From: an uncultured Bacteroidales bacterium
Lineage (GTDB): Bacteria; Bacteroidota; Bacteroidia; Bacteroidales; P3
Length of the DNA: 49,747 nt
Reading direction: 5' to 3'
Assembly (NCBI GenBank): GCA_905236645.1
Contig: CAJOMZ010000003.1
Coordinates: forward strand, 1-49,747
In this document: piece by piece, positions 16,419 through 25,291 of the stretch
Position numbering within the stretch: the stretch's first letter is position 1
Layout: each line of letters begins with the position of its first letter
Notes under the pieces: generated by a model
Database searches by the model: none
What the model was told of the DNA's origin: nothing
The model's input: only the letters and a program-made list of their open reading frames with translations
Position numbers and translations under genes: made by a program

Positions 16419-17338
16419 CTAATCTTCTTCCAATTCTTTGTATACAAAAGTCAGCGGGTATTGCCGCCGCGCTATGGCGGCAAAGATGCCCACGCCGCTG
16501 CTGAGGTTGCTGTATACACGCGCCGGCTCTGCGAAATAGCTGCCCATATCGCGTGCCGCCATAACCTCTTTGGTGTATCTGTAAGCCTCAGGGCTCAAGG
16601 CTTCTACAATCAGAGTGTATTCGCGCTGTAGCGGATGTTCGGCGGTGTCTTTCAGCATTATCAGCGACAGGGTGGTCTCGTAGCTCCGACCGTCAATGTC
16701 CCTGTCGGTGAAGAGAAGGCCTGTGAAATAGTCCATAAAACCCTCGACAGCGTTGACCTCAGGGTTGGTTATCTCGGTGTTGAGGCAAGTGAAGACAGGG
16801 TGCCTTACGGTGTCTATGGTGTCCCATTTCTCAAGCCATCCGTTCCATCGCGTGCCGCTGTCGCGCTCCTCAATGTAGATGTAGTAGTAGTTCGCCATCG
16901 CTGCGGGGTCGTTGAGCGTAAAGGTTATCTCGCCGGCGGTGACGGGCTGCAGCGTGTCTATCTCAGCCAGCGGTGGCAGCATATCAGGCATAGGCACGAC
17001 GCGCGTGCCGCCAACGATGTCGTGCTGACGTGCAGCGTCAGCGTGTCGCCCGCCGTGGCCGTGTAGCCGAACAGGTAGTTCGCCCCGTCGCGACCCGTCG
17101 AGGCCATAGTCGTGCCGTTCACATCGATGCTCACGGTGGCATCCGTCACGGCGACAAAGGGCTGGTTGTCGAGGAAGAAGCGGCTGTATGTGATGTTGAC
17201 GAAAAGCAGGCTGTCGGTCGACGGCAGGGCGTTGACCACCACCATCCGCTCGCTCTCCTCGATGTCGAACTCCATCACCTTTTCGCACGAGCAGAACAGC
17301 ACGCATACAATCAGGATAATATATCTTGCTTTACTCAT
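16419..17338 (-). CDS. DUF4249 lipoprotein, interrupted by a frameshift
   Basis: The first frame starts at the ATG at 17338 (MSKARYIILIVCVLFCSCEK), with a lipobox, and continues through VVVNALPSTDSLLFVNITYS to GDTLTLHVS. The second frame carries GTRVVPMPDMLPPLAEIDTL through to the end at 16419 (FVYKELEED). The two meet at about 17017-17026; one missing base there would join HVS to DIVGGTRVV. DUF4249 lipoproteins are made next to TonB receptors in Bacteroidetes, and here the receptor gene lies 68 bases upstream. The break could be an assembly error or a recent inactivation. Joined length is about 306 residues. Confidence 0.75.
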
Positions 17339-17406
17339 ATTTCCAATACCTTTCAACTTTTAAACAATTAAACCATAAACACTTTCAACTCTAAAACCTT
17401 CCAACC

Positions 17407-19839
17407 CTAAAACTTCAACGTATACGCCACCGAGGGCAGTATGGGGAAGATCGAAAGTTGCACCAGGGCGCCGTTGTAGTCTTTGTAGGTGTATTCGTGG
17501 CTCTCGTAGATCATATAAGGGTTCTTGCGGTTGTAGAGATTGTAGACGCTCACGTTGATGGTGCGGCTGCAGCGGCGGAACTTGCGGTGGAAGTTGGCAC
17601 TGATATCCATACGGTGATAGTCGGGCATACGGAAGTTGTTGCGCCCCGACGGGTACGAGAGGTAGCCGCCCCAGCCCTCGGGGTCAACGTTGGCATAGTC
17701 GTTGGCCGTCTGCTGCGCCTCGGCATATTCCTGCAGGCTCAGCGTGGCCGCGTTGCCCGAGCTGTAGACCCAGGTGGCGCTGAAGTCCATCTTGTCGTTG
17801 ACCTTGTAGCTCAGCACGATGCTGATGTCGTGGCGACGGTCGTACTTTGCAGGGAAGGGCTTGCCCTCGTTGAGCACCTGCCCCGGGCGGTCGAACTGGC
17901 GCATCGTCTTGCTCCACGTGTAGCCTATCCAGCCCGTAAGGTTGCCCACATTGCGCTGCAGCAGGAACTCGACCCCGTAGGCCCAGCCGTCGCCCAGCAC
18001 AACCTTCTCCTCCCAGCTCTCGCTGCTGCCGAAGAAGGTGGCGCCATCCTTGTATTCCAGCAGGTTATGCATCTTCTTATAGTAGCCTTCAACCGAGACG
18101 TCGCCTATGCCTCCGGCCTCGTAGAACACGCCGCAGGCCACCTGGTGGGCATACATCGGCGGCACATCGCTCGTCACTGGCACCCACAGGTCGGTGGGCA
18201 TACTTACGCTTGTGGTCGACAGCAGGTGCATAAACTGAGTCATATAGGCGTAGCCGCCTTTCAGCGAGAACCCTTCGCCCAGCATTACGCGTCCCGACAG
18301 GCGGGGCTGCAGGGTGGGGTAGAACGTGTGCTCGACGGCGAAACCGCTGAGGTTCAGACCGTAGTTGAGCTTGACGGTCTCGCTGATGCTCCAGTCGTCT
18401 TCGGCGTATGCCGTCAGCTCTTCGGCAAGGATGGAACCCGAGTTGACCGACGTGTCGATGACCATCGAATTGTTCATCAAATCAGCGTTGTAGGCATTGA
18501 GGTGGGCACTCGACACTTCGGGCAGGAAAACGTGGTGGACCATCGACGAGCCAAACTTTATCAGGTGGTCGGGATTGGGCGTAAAGTCGAAGTCGGCCCT
18601 CAGGCTCAGGTCGTTGATGCGCGAGATATAGTCCATATCAAACTCCGACGTGGCGCTCTCCTGCTCCTCGGTGGCGAGGGTGACGGTCTCGTAGTCGACG
18701 CCCACCGTGTTGCTGTAGCGCGTATAGGCGCCGGTGATGTTCATAAACAGCTTGGGCGTAAGCTCGTAGTTCCAGCGTGCCGAGGCCACGATGTTGCCCC
18801 ACTTCGTGTCGAAGTTGAGATACTGCTCCTGCACGTCGGTGGCAAGGGTGCGGATGCGGCTGTAGACCACGTCCGAGCCCATATAGTAGCTGGCAAACAG
18901 GCGGCTGCGGTCGCTGAAGCGGTGCGTCAGCTTGCCGTTGACATCATAGAAATAGTAGCCGGCGCGCAGATTGTACTCTCTGCGGTCGGCAAGCCGCCTG
19001 ACCAAAGGCTGCAGCAGGATGTCGGCGTAGGTGCGACGCCCCGAAAGACAGAAGGTGGTGCGCTCGCTCTTGACGGGGCCCTCGACGCTGAGCTTGGCCG
19101 AGATGAAGCCTATCGAGGCGTTGCCGTGCAGCTGCTTGTCGTTGCCGTTGTTGGTGGTGACGTCGAGCACGCTCGACAGGCGGCCGCCGAAGTGGGCGGG
19201 AAAGCTGCCTTTGTAGAGGGTCACGCCCTTGACGGCGTCGGTGTTGAAGGCCGAGAAGAAGCCTCCCAGATGGCTCACATTGTAGAGCGGAACCCCGTCG
19301 AGCAGAAAGAGGTTCTCGTCGGGGCCGCCGCCGCGCACATAGAAGCCACTGTTGCCCTCCGAGCCGCTCTGCACGCCGGGCAGCAGCTGCAATGCTTTCA
19401 CCAAATCGGCCTCGCCGAAGAGGACGGGCACCGACTTGAGCTGCTCGACGGGTAGGTCGATGGCGCTCATCTGCGACGAGCGCACATTGTTCACCCGTTC
19501 GCTCTTGACCACGACGGTCTTCAGCTCGGTGCTCGACTGCATACGGAAGGTGCGCTTTTGGTTGCTCTTCAGCAGAATGTCCTCAAAGACAGGTTGGTAG
19601 CCTACGTATGTGACGCGCAGCCGCACCGAATCGCTCTTCAGCGTCAGCGAGAAGCGCCCCTGCGCGTTGGTCAGCGCCCCCTTGCCGGTGCGCAGGTCCA
19701 TCACCGCCGCGCCGATCAGCGTCTCGCCGCTCAGCGAGTCGACAACGGTGCCGCTGACGGTATAGCTCTGGCCCGCCGCCGTGCCGCAGGCGAGCAGCAG
19801 CAGAAAAAGCATTAGTCGTTTTTTGCCTGTAAAAAGCAT
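17407..19839 (-). CDS. TonB-dependent receptor with carboxypeptidase-like regulatory domain (non-SusC type)
   Basis: 810 residues. A signal peptide ends near CGTAAGQ. Residues about 25-100 form the CarboxypepD-like domain (YTVSGTVVDSLSGETLIGAA), then a plug with LQLLPGVQSGSEGNSGFYVR and NLFLLDGVPLYNVSHLGG, and a barrel to the C-terminal aromatic strand (PILPSVAYTLKF). The SusC signature and a SusD partner are absent; the DUF4249 lipoprotein follows instead, the usual partner of this receptor branch. Substrate unknown. The gene is divergent from the secreted-protein gene at 20145 across 305 bp. Confidence 0.92.
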   Translation of the reverse strand: MLFTGKKRLMLFLLLLACGTAAGQSYTVSGTVVDSLSGETLIGAAVMDLRTGKGALTNAQGRFSLTLKSDSVRLRVTYVGYQPVFEDILLKSNQKRTFRMQSSTELKTVVVKSERVNNVRSSQMSAIDLPVEQLKSVPVLFGEADLVKALQLLPGVQSGSEGNSGFYVRGGGPDENLFLLDGVPLYNVSHLGGFFSAFNTDAVKGVTLYKGSFPAHFGGRLSSVLDVTTNNGNDKQLHGNASIGFISAKLSVEGPVKSERTTFCLSGRRTYADILLQPLVRRLADRREYNLRAGYYFYDVNGKLTHRFSDRSRLFASYYMGSDVVYSRIRTLATDVQEQYLNFDTKWGNIVASARWNYELTPKLFMNITGAYTRYSNTVGVDYETVTLATEEQESATSEFDMDYISRINDLSLRADFDFTPNPDHLIKFGSSMVHHVFLPEVSSAHLNAYNADLMNNSMVIDTSVNSGSILAEELTAYAEDDWSISETVKLNYGLNLSGFAVEHTFYPTLQPRLSGRVMLGEGFSLKGGYAYMTQFMHLLSTTSVSMPTDLWVPVTSDVPPMYAHQVACGVFYEAGGIGDVSVEGYYKKMHNLLEYKDGATFFGSSESWEEKVVLGDGWAYGVEFLLQRNVGNLTGWIGYTWSKTMRQFDRPGQVLNEGKPFPAKYDRRHDISIVLSYKVNDKMDFSATWVYSSGNAATLSLQEYAEAQQTANDYANVDPEGWGGYLSYPSGRNNFRMPDYHRMDISANFHRKFRRCSRTINVSVYNLYNRKNPYMIYESHEYTYKDYNGALVQLSIFPILPSVAYTLKF

Positions 19840-19934
19840 CTGAATGTAATGTTAAAGTATTGTAGTTGAGTGTTGAACGCGATATGCGCGGTGAAAAAAG
19901 CAATGCAAAAATACAAAGAAATGAAAAGTTTTTG

Positions 19935-19942
19935 TACCTTTG
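19935..19942 (+). promoter_or_regulatory. Bacteroidetes -7 promoter element TACCTTTG
   Basis: TACCTTTG matches TAnnTTTG exactly. Its transcript would begin near 19949 and read through the phased inverted-repeat element B (20034-20149) before reaching the ATG at 20145, giving a leader of nearly 200 bases. Confidence 0.6.
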
Positions 19943-20033
19943 CAAAATCATTTAATAAACATTAACTATTCAACGCCGTGCCTAAAAAGATGAAAATAGG
20001 GTCGTTACTACATACAACTTCGCTCCCTCGACG

Positions 20034-20149
20034 TACCAACACCGCTCGTTGTCCAGTTGTTGTCCAGTTGTTGTCCAGTTGTTGTCCAGTCATTGACTGG
20101 ACAACAACTGGTCAACAACTGGACAACAACTGGACAACGAGCGTATGGT
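20034..20149. repeat. 11-bp phased inverted-repeat element B (core TTGTCC)
   Basis: TTGTCC starts at 20049, 20060, 20071 and 20082; the complementary GGACAA (one copy GGTCAA) starts at 20099, 20110, 20121 and 20132. Each step is exactly 11 bp and the central gap is 17 bp, identical to element C. Outer ends cgctcgttgtcc and ggacaacgagcg are perfect complements. The right end contains the ATG at 20145 of the next gene, so the ribosome binding region is inside the stem. Confidence 0.92.
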
Positions 20150-20816
20150 CCGGAAGTGGCTTTTTCTGCTTGTTCTCCTTGTGCCGTTCGGCAGCGCCCT
20201 GGCGCAGGGCAGTTGGCAGGACAAACTTGAAGCTTGCTACAGGCCAAACTATTTCGAATGGGATGAATGCCGGTTGTGCCAATATATGCTCGACTATCCG
20301 CAGTCGCAGCTGCGCGATGTATACAAGTATTGCTTCCAGGATTGCTTTGGTTTGGAGCACCTTATGAGCGATTCGGCGGCGGCGGCGCGATATATCGAGG
20401 CCGAAATCCGCTCGGCCGACAGCACCGATTGGCAGCGCCCCCTGTTCTATTACCCTCTGCTCAGGAACAACTATGTCCGCGTGGACATTGGCTATGTGCG
20501 GCAGGGCATTATCCCTCTTGCCACAATGGTGTCGGCAATGCTGCAGAGCTCGCAGCCGGTCGATTACGACGCCGAGCAATGGCACAGCCGTTGGCAGCAG
20601 CTGCTGGCACTTCTGGGAAATCCTCATTGCGCGAAGCCGCTCAACTATGATGAAGATTACCAGCTGATTGAGCAGGCCATCAAGTCGGGCCATTATGCGC
20701 AGCACCACAGCCGCCTGTTCAACGAGACCTACCGCCAGCACTACCGCATCGTGCGCCGCGACGTGTTCGAACAGATGCTGCTGCCGCTGATCGTGGCATC
20801 GGAAACGGAGAAATAA
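20145..20816 (+). CDS. Secreted protein of unknown function
   Basis: 223 residues starting MVRKWLFLLVLLVPFGSALA, a clear signal peptide cleaved before QGSWQDKL. The mature part has Cys pairs (YFEWDECRLCQYMLDYPQ, YKYCFQDCFG) and is mostly helical. No family is recognised. The ATG sits at the inner edge of the palindromic element B, whose stem would cover the ribosome binding site, so translation may depend on opening that structure; this is inference. The next secreted-protein gene follows after 36 bases. Confidence 0.75.
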   Translation: MVRKWLFLLVLLVPFGSALAQGSWQDKLEACYRPNYFEWDECRLCQYMLDYPQSQLRDVYKYCFQDCFGLEHLMSDSAAAARYIEAEIRSADSTDWQRPLFYYPLLRNNYVRVDIGYVRQGIIPLATMVSAMLQSSQPVDYDAEQWHSRWQQLLALLGNPHCAKPLNYDEDYQLIEQAIKSGHYAQHHSRLFNETYRQHYRIVRRDVFEQMLLPLIVASETEK

Positions 20817-20852
20817 CAAACACATTACCAATAATCCAAATCTTTATCCATT

Positions 20853-21785
20853 ATGAAAAAAATCGTTATCGTTCTGGCAATGCTGACCGTAGCCTCTTTC
20901 GCTCAGGCCCAGATAGGCGGCGCCATAGGCAAGAGGCTGAAAGAGAAAGCATCGCAGACAATCAACAACGCACTGGGCAACAATCAGAACCAGTCGCAGG
21001 GACAGGAACAGAAAGACGAAAGCAACACGGCGAACTCCGACAAGGATGAGGAGCTGACACCCGAAAAGGTGATGGCTATGGTGCCCACGATGCCGCAACC
21101 CCAGCAGCTGGCCGAGTATCTGTGCGAGTCGCATCGCGCCAATCCGCGCACGCTCAAGATGCTGGCCAACCCGACAACCAGCTATCTGGCCCAGCTTGCA
21201 GTGGCCGGCGCCGGAGGCTATGCTGCCATTGCCTCGCAGAACGGCTATGGCCGCTATTTCGCCTTCGACGAGCAGCTGCTCAAAGAGTTCGGCATAACGC
21301 AGGAGCAGTTCGACGCTATGTCGGAAGAGGAGCAGCAGGAGCTGGCCCTGAAATATGCCTCCGAGATGGAGGACCGTTACTACAAGACCATCGAGCGACT
21401 GGGCAAGGACGAGAAATACCAGAAACTGATGGAGCAGTATAATGACGTTGAAAGCCAGATAGAAAGGCTCTATAGCGACGCCGATTCGACAGGGCGTGAC
21501 TTGTGGCAGAAGAAGTTTGGCGGCAAGGATAATGCGTCGGACGACGATATGTGCGCCTACTATCGCCAGGCTGTGCCTGACTTCTACAACGCCGTGGTGA
21601 AGGGAATGCGTATGCGCAAGACGCAGCAAATGGCTGTGGCCAAGCAGATTGACGCCTACGTGCAGACCCTGTCGAAGCTCTATCCCAACGAGGTCTATGC
21701 CGGCCTCTACAGCCAGCAGTCGGTCTGTGCCGCCTCATACGTGGCCGATGCAGCCCGCGTCACCGCTATGTCCGACCCGCGCTGA
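20853..21785 (+). CDS. Secreted, helical protein of unknown function
   Basis: 310 residues with a signal peptide (MKKIVIVLAMLTVASFAQAQ). A short glycine motif (IGGAIGKRLKEKASQTIN) is followed by a Gln/Asn/Asp-rich linker (about 45-70), then an Ala/Glu-rich helical domain containing EEQQELALKYASEMEDRYYK and IDAYVQTLSKLYPNEVYAGL. It looks like a periplasmic coiled-coil protein. No family recognised. It lies 36 bases after another secreted-protein gene and 74 bases before atoE, in a possible operon. Confidence 0.75.
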   Translation: MKKIVIVLAMLTVASFAQAQIGGAIGKRLKEKASQTINNALGNNQNQSQGQEQKDESNTANSDKDEELTPEKVMAMVPTMPQPQQLAEYLCESHRANPRTLKMLANPTTSYLAQLAVAGAGGYAAIASQNGYGRYFAFDEQLLKEFGITQEQFDAMSEEEQQELALKYASEMEDRYYKTIERLGKDEKYQKLMEQYNDVESQIERLYSDADSTGRDLWQKKFGGKDNASDDDMCAYYRQAVPDFYNAVVKGMRMRKTQQMAVAKQIDAYVQTLSKLYPNEVYAGLYSQQSVCAASYVADAARVTAMSDPR

Positions 21786-21859
21786 TTTCCAACCCTCAAC
21801 CCATCCAACCTTAAACCCCTTCAACCTTCAATCCCTTTAACCCTCAAACCTTTATAGCC

Positions 21860-23215
21860 TTGTTCCAGAAACTTATAAACGGCTCGGTGAAACTTGTGCA
21901 GCGATGGATGCCCGAGCCTTTCCTCTTTGCCATCATCCTGACTTTTACAGCGGCGCTGCTGGCTATGCCTATCTGCCGCCAAACGCCCGTCGAAGTCGTC
22001 GCCAACTGGGGTGGCGGCGTGTGGGGCCTGCTGGCCTTTGCAATGCAGATGGCCTTGGTGCTGGTGTCGGGCTCGGCGCTGGCGTCGGCTCCGTCGCTCA
22101 AGCGCGGCATTGCCTGGCTTGCATCGCTGCCCAAAACGCCTGTGGCCGCCATCGCTCTGGTTACGGCGGTGTCGGCAGTGGCTTGCTGGCTCAACTGGGG
22201 CTTCGGCCTGATTGTGGGCGTTATCTTTGCCAAGGATATCGCGCGGCGGCTGCCGGGCGTCGACTACCGCCTGCTGATAGCGTCGGCCTACAGCGGCTTT
22301 GTGGTGTGGCACGCGGGTCTGTCGGGCTCGGTGCCGCTCAAGCTGGCTACCCCTGGGCCTGACCTTGCGGCGGCCACCAATGGCGCTATCGTCGACCCGA
22401 TAGCCATTTCGGATACCATTCTGCATCCGTTCAATATCGCTATGGTTGTGCTTGTAATCATCGCTATCACAGCGGTCAACGCTATGATGCACCCCAAGGG
22501 TAGCCAGGTGGTGACGGTTGACCCGGAGCTGCTGGTGGAGGAAGCCCCTGTGGAGAAGCGCAAGGCCGAGACACCGGCCGAGAAGCTGGAGAACAGCCGT
22601 CTGCTGAGTTGGCTCATTGCCGCGCTGGGTATCGCCTATCTGATTGTCAATCTGGTGTTCAGGGGCGGGGCGTTCGACCTGGGCTCGGTCATTATGATAT
22701 TCCTTTTCCTCGGCATCCTGTTCCACGGCACGCCGGTGGCATACGTGCGGGCCTTCGGCAAGGCAGCGTCGGGGGCGGCGGGCATCATACTGCAGTTCCC
22801 GTTCTATGCCGGCATTATGGGCATCATTACGGGGGTGGGGGAGAGTGGCATCTGCTTCGGCACGGTTATCAGCAATGCCTGCATAAGTATTTCTTCGCCA
22901 GTGACATATCCGCTGCTCACTTTCCTTTGCGCGGCGCTGCTAAATATGTTTGTGCCGTCGGGCGGCGGCCACTGGGCTATTCAGGCTCCGATTATGTTCA
23001 CTGCCGGCGCCGAGCTGGGCGTGGATCCGGGCCTGACGGGTATGGCTATCGCCTGGGGCGATGCCTGGACCAATATGATTCAGCCCTTCTGGGCGTTGCC
23101 GGCTTTGGCCATTGCCAAACTCAGCGCCAAGGATATTATGGGCTTCTGTCTTATTGACTTGTTTGTCAGTGGTGTTATTGTTTCGGGAGGGCTTCTCTTC
23201 TGGGCTATGATGTAA
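21860..23215 (+). CDS. atoE: Short-chain fatty acid transporter, AtoE family
   Basis: 451 residues if the TTG at 21860 is used (MFQKLINGSVKLVQRWMPEP); the frame has no ATG before residue 17, and the family N-terminus includes this segment, so a TTG start is likely. About 11 membrane helices are seen, with WNWGFGLIVG-like (WLNWGFGLIVGVIFAKDIAR), HAGLSGSVPLKLATPG, and near the end PSGGGHWAIQAPIM, the typical AtoE signatures. AtoE moves acetoacetate, butyrate or other short-chain fatty acids with a proton. It ends 12 bases before the MBL-fold gene. A link to lysine-to-butyrate fermentation (kamDE, CoA transferase) is inferred. Confidence 0.9.
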   Translation: MFQKLINGSVKLVQRWMPEPFLFAIILTFTAALLAMPICRQTPVEVVANWGGGVWGLLAFAMQMALVLVSGSALASAPSLKRGIAWLASLPKTPVAAIALVTAVSAVACWLNWGFGLIVGVIFAKDIARRLPGVDYRLLIASAYSGFVVWHAGLSGSVPLKLATPGPDLAAATNGAIVDPIAISDTILHPFNIAMVVLVIIAITAVNAMMHPKGSQVVTVDPELLVEEAPVEKRKAETPAEKLENSRLLSWLIAALGIAYLIVNLVFRGGAFDLGSVIMIFLFLGILFHGTPVAYVRAFGKAASGAAGIILQFPFYAGIMGIITGVGESGICFGTVISNACISISSPVTYPLLTFLCAALLNMFVPSGGGHWAIQAPIMFTAGAELGVDPGLTGMAIAWGDAWTNMIQPFWALPALAIAKLSAKDIMGFCLIDLFVSGVIVSGGLLFWAMM

Positions 23216-23227
23216 AATGTCAAGATT

Positions 23228-24103
23228 ATGAAATACAAGTTTTTTATCTTTTTTTTGTCGGCGATGCTCCTTGCTGGATGCAAGGGCAAACAGCAGCCGG
23301 CAGGTGAAACCGACACGGCGGCTGATACGGCGGCTTTGGCTGCTTGCCACATTCTCAGCGAAATGGACGATATGGAGGTCATTGCCATTCCCGACCTCGT
23401 CAACAGGATGTCTGTCGACTTGTTCAAGGGGTCGTACAACGACAGCCTGTTGGCTACGCTGATGCCCGACGGCTCAAGCCCGTCGGCTATAAACGTATTC
23501 CTGCTCAGGATGTCGGGCTACTACTATGATGGCAAGGACTATGATGTCCTTATAGATGCCGGACTGGGTGAAGGGAACGGCGGCGCCCTGCTCCGTCAGC
23601 TGAAAAAGCTCGGCGTGAAACCGGAGGAGGTTGATGCTGTGTGCCTTACGCACCTGCACCCTGACCATATCGGCGGCCTGCTGAAGAATGGGCAGCCCGT
23701 GTTCCCAAATGCGGCGATTTACCTGTCGGTAGAGGAATTTAACGCCTGGAGCGACGACGGGCCTATGGCCGCGCAGAACGGCTTGTGGAAGCAGGTGCTT
23801 TCCTGCTACGCCAATAAAATCAATCTGTTCCAGGACGGCGACGCTATCATTGACGGCCGTGTCAAGACCCATCTTGCCCCGGGCCACACGCCAGGCCACA
23901 CCGTCTACGAGGCCGGCCTCTGCCTGTTCGTTGGCGATTTGGTCCACGCGCAGGACCTTCAGCTGCCCTATCCCGATTTCTGTGCCCGCTATGACCACGA
24001 CCCGGCCCTCGCCGTCACCACCCGCAAGCAACTCCTCGACTCCCATCCCGGCACCTACCTCTGCGGCGCCCACTGCTACGAACCGTATATCGAGTTGAAG
24101 TAG
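23228..24103 (+). CDS. MBL-fold metallo-hydrolase lipoprotein
   Basis: 291 residues with a signal peptide ending in a lipobox (MLLAGCKGKQ). The zinc motif is THLHPDHIGG (HxHxDH); further ligands lie in APGHTPGHTVY, FVGDLVHAQD and GAHCYEPY. The fold is the glyoxalase II/lactonase-like group, and the arrangement resembles N-acyl homoserine lactonases and related extracytoplasmic hydrolases, but the substrate is not known. It follows atoE by 12 bases and is likely co-transcribed. Its stop is 30 bases from the stop of the convergent methyltransferase. Confidence 0.9.
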   Translation: MKYKFFIFFLSAMLLAGCKGKQQPAGETDTAADTAALAACHILSEMDDMEVIAIPDLVNRMSVDLFKGSYNDSLLATLMPDGSSPSAINVFLLRMSGYYYDGKDYDVLIDAGLGEGNGGALLRQLKKLGVKPEEVDAVCLTHLHPDHIGGLLKNGQPVFPNAAIYLSVEEFNAWSDDGPMAAQNGLWKQVLSCYANKINLFQDGDAIIDGRVKTHLAPGHTPGHTVYEAGLCLFVGDLVHAQDLQLPYPDFCARYDHDPALAVTTRKQLLDSHPGTYLCGAHCYEPYIELK

Positions 24104-24116
24104 ATTGGAGTTTCTG

Positions 24117-24138
24117 TTTTAAAGGGCCAACCTTTAAA
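24117..24138. terminator. Bidirectional terminator between the MBL and methyltransferase genes
   Basis: tttaaagg-gcca-cctttaaa-type stem in the 30-base gap between convergent stops. It reaches into the stop codon region of the methyltransferase gene (24134). Confidence 0.6.
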
Positions 24139-25075
24139 CAAATTCTATTTTTGGCGTTCTGAGAAGTGCTTTAACTCTACTGCGTGCCAATTCCGCATAT
24201 TGCTCCATTAGCTCAATCCCCAAATATTTTCTGTTTGCTTCGATTGCGGCAAGTGCGGTGGTTCCACTTCCGATGAAGGGGTCTAATACGGTGTCACCCT
24301 CATCAGTATATAGTTTGATTACACGACAGGCAAGCTCTGTTGGGAACATCGCCTGGTGGATGTCATTTGCCCGGACGCTTGGTATCTCCCATATTTGTCT
24401 GAGTCCCCATTCTTTCCACTCTGTCGGTGTTAGACGGTCTCTGTTCACGACGTATTCGCCAGGCTTCCAGAATATATACAGATCTTCTGTCTCGCTGACA
24501 GCCTTTAGGGTGCTTGTGGTCCATTTGCTGTTTGCCCAAGCAGGATCTTTGTGCCAAACGCGTTTGTCGTAAAGATAGAGTCCTGCTTGATAGGCGTAAT
24601 CTTCAAGTTGCCCTCCAACAAGTTTTACGTGAGTGCCTACGGCGTGTTTTCCACCACGTATGTTGTTGCCGTTTAAACGTCGGTCAATTGTCTGTTCGCT
24701 ACAATTAAGGTATGCAGCTAACTGGTCGCGATTATAGTCAGGATGCAGTCGCTTTGCTTCCAACACCATTTCGCGTGTAACAGAACATTTCTTGTTAGAT
24801 GGATTGTCTGCTTGAATACGAGGCATTTTCTCGTCTTGGAAAGCCAGTATGTCGGCAATGTTAATCACCATAAATCCACCAGGCTTTAGTATCGCATAAT
24901 GTAGAGAAATGACCTCTTTAAGCATTGCTTGCCATTGTTCGTAGGATACACCCTGTTCGTAATCTTTTCCAAGAAAGTATGGAGGTGACCAGAAGGACAA
25001 GGCAATCGAATCAGGCTCTATTTCTTTAAGAAGCTCGCGCGAGTCTCCGCAGTATATATGGTTGGCATCCAACAT
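24134..25075 (-). CDS. Site-specific DNA methyltransferase (beta class, N4-cytosine/N6-adenine type)
   Basis: 313 residues. Motif IV is SFWSPPYFLG near residue 28 and the AdoMet loop is DPFIGSGTTALAAIEANRKYLGIE near the C-terminus, so the order IV-then-I defines the beta class; SPPY leans towards N4-cytosine. A long insert (about 100-165) holds a helix-turn-helix-like segment, YNRDQLAAYLNCSEQTIDRR, likely the target-recognition part. No restriction endonuclease is encoded nearby, so it looks solitary. Lower GC than its neighbours suggests transfer. A 45-codon gene ends 7 bases upstream. Confidence 0.9.
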   Translation of the reverse strand: MLDANHIYCGDSRELLKEIEPDSIALSFWSPPYFLGKDYEQGVSYEQWQAMLKEVISLHYAILKPGGFMVINIADILAFQDEKMPRIQADNPSNKKCSVTREMVLEAKRLHPDYNRDQLAAYLNCSEQTIDRRLNGNNIRGGKHAVGTHVKLVGGQLEDYAYQAGLYLYDKRVWHKDPAWANSKWTTSTLKAVSETEDLYIFWKPGEYVVNRDRLTPTEWKEWGLRQIWEIPSVRANDIHQAMFPTELACRVIKLYTDEGDTVLDPFIGSGTTALAAIEANRKYLGIELMEQYAELARSRVKALLRTPKIEFV

Positions 25076-25082
25076 TTCTAAT

Positions 25083-25220
25083 TCACTTTACAGTAATTTC
25101 TTTTACCCTCCAGTCGGCTATTTGCCTAAGCAGGTTGAACGAGATACGTGCACGCATTTTGCGTATGTCCTTTGATTGGTCATACTCGTCGTATTGTGAT
25201 TCTGCGTATTGTGTGAACAT
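25083..25220 (-). CDS. 45-residue protein directly upstream of the methyltransferase gene
   Basis: MFTQYAESQYDEYDQSKDIR and then KMRARISFNLLRQIADWRVK, ending EITVK: an acidic, Tyr-rich start followed by a basic amphipathic helix. It has a promoter (25254-25261) and ends 7 bases before the methyltransferase start, so both are read from one transcript. No family is recognised; it might be a DNA-binding controller or accessory subunit of the methyltransferase, or a remnant of a restriction gene. Confidence 0.55.
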   Translation of the reverse strand: MFTQYAESQYDEYDQSKDIRKMRARISFNLLRQIADWRVKEITVK

Positions 25221-25253
25221 TATTATTTATAGCAAATTATTGTTTTCAATTTG

Positions 25254-25261
25254 CAAAATTA
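25254..25261 (-). promoter_or_regulatory. Bacteroidetes -7 promoter element TAATTTTG
   Basis: On the minus strand TAATTTTG lies 34 bases before the start of the 45-codon gene and would drive it and the methyltransferase. Confidence 0.55.
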
Positions 25262-25291
25262 CAAATAATATTTGGATTGGCAAAATCTGTT

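Noticed and set aside
17407-19839. TonB receptor as SusC of a polysaccharide utilisation locus
   Set aside because: No SusC-type motif and no SusD gene beside it; the partner is DUF4249.
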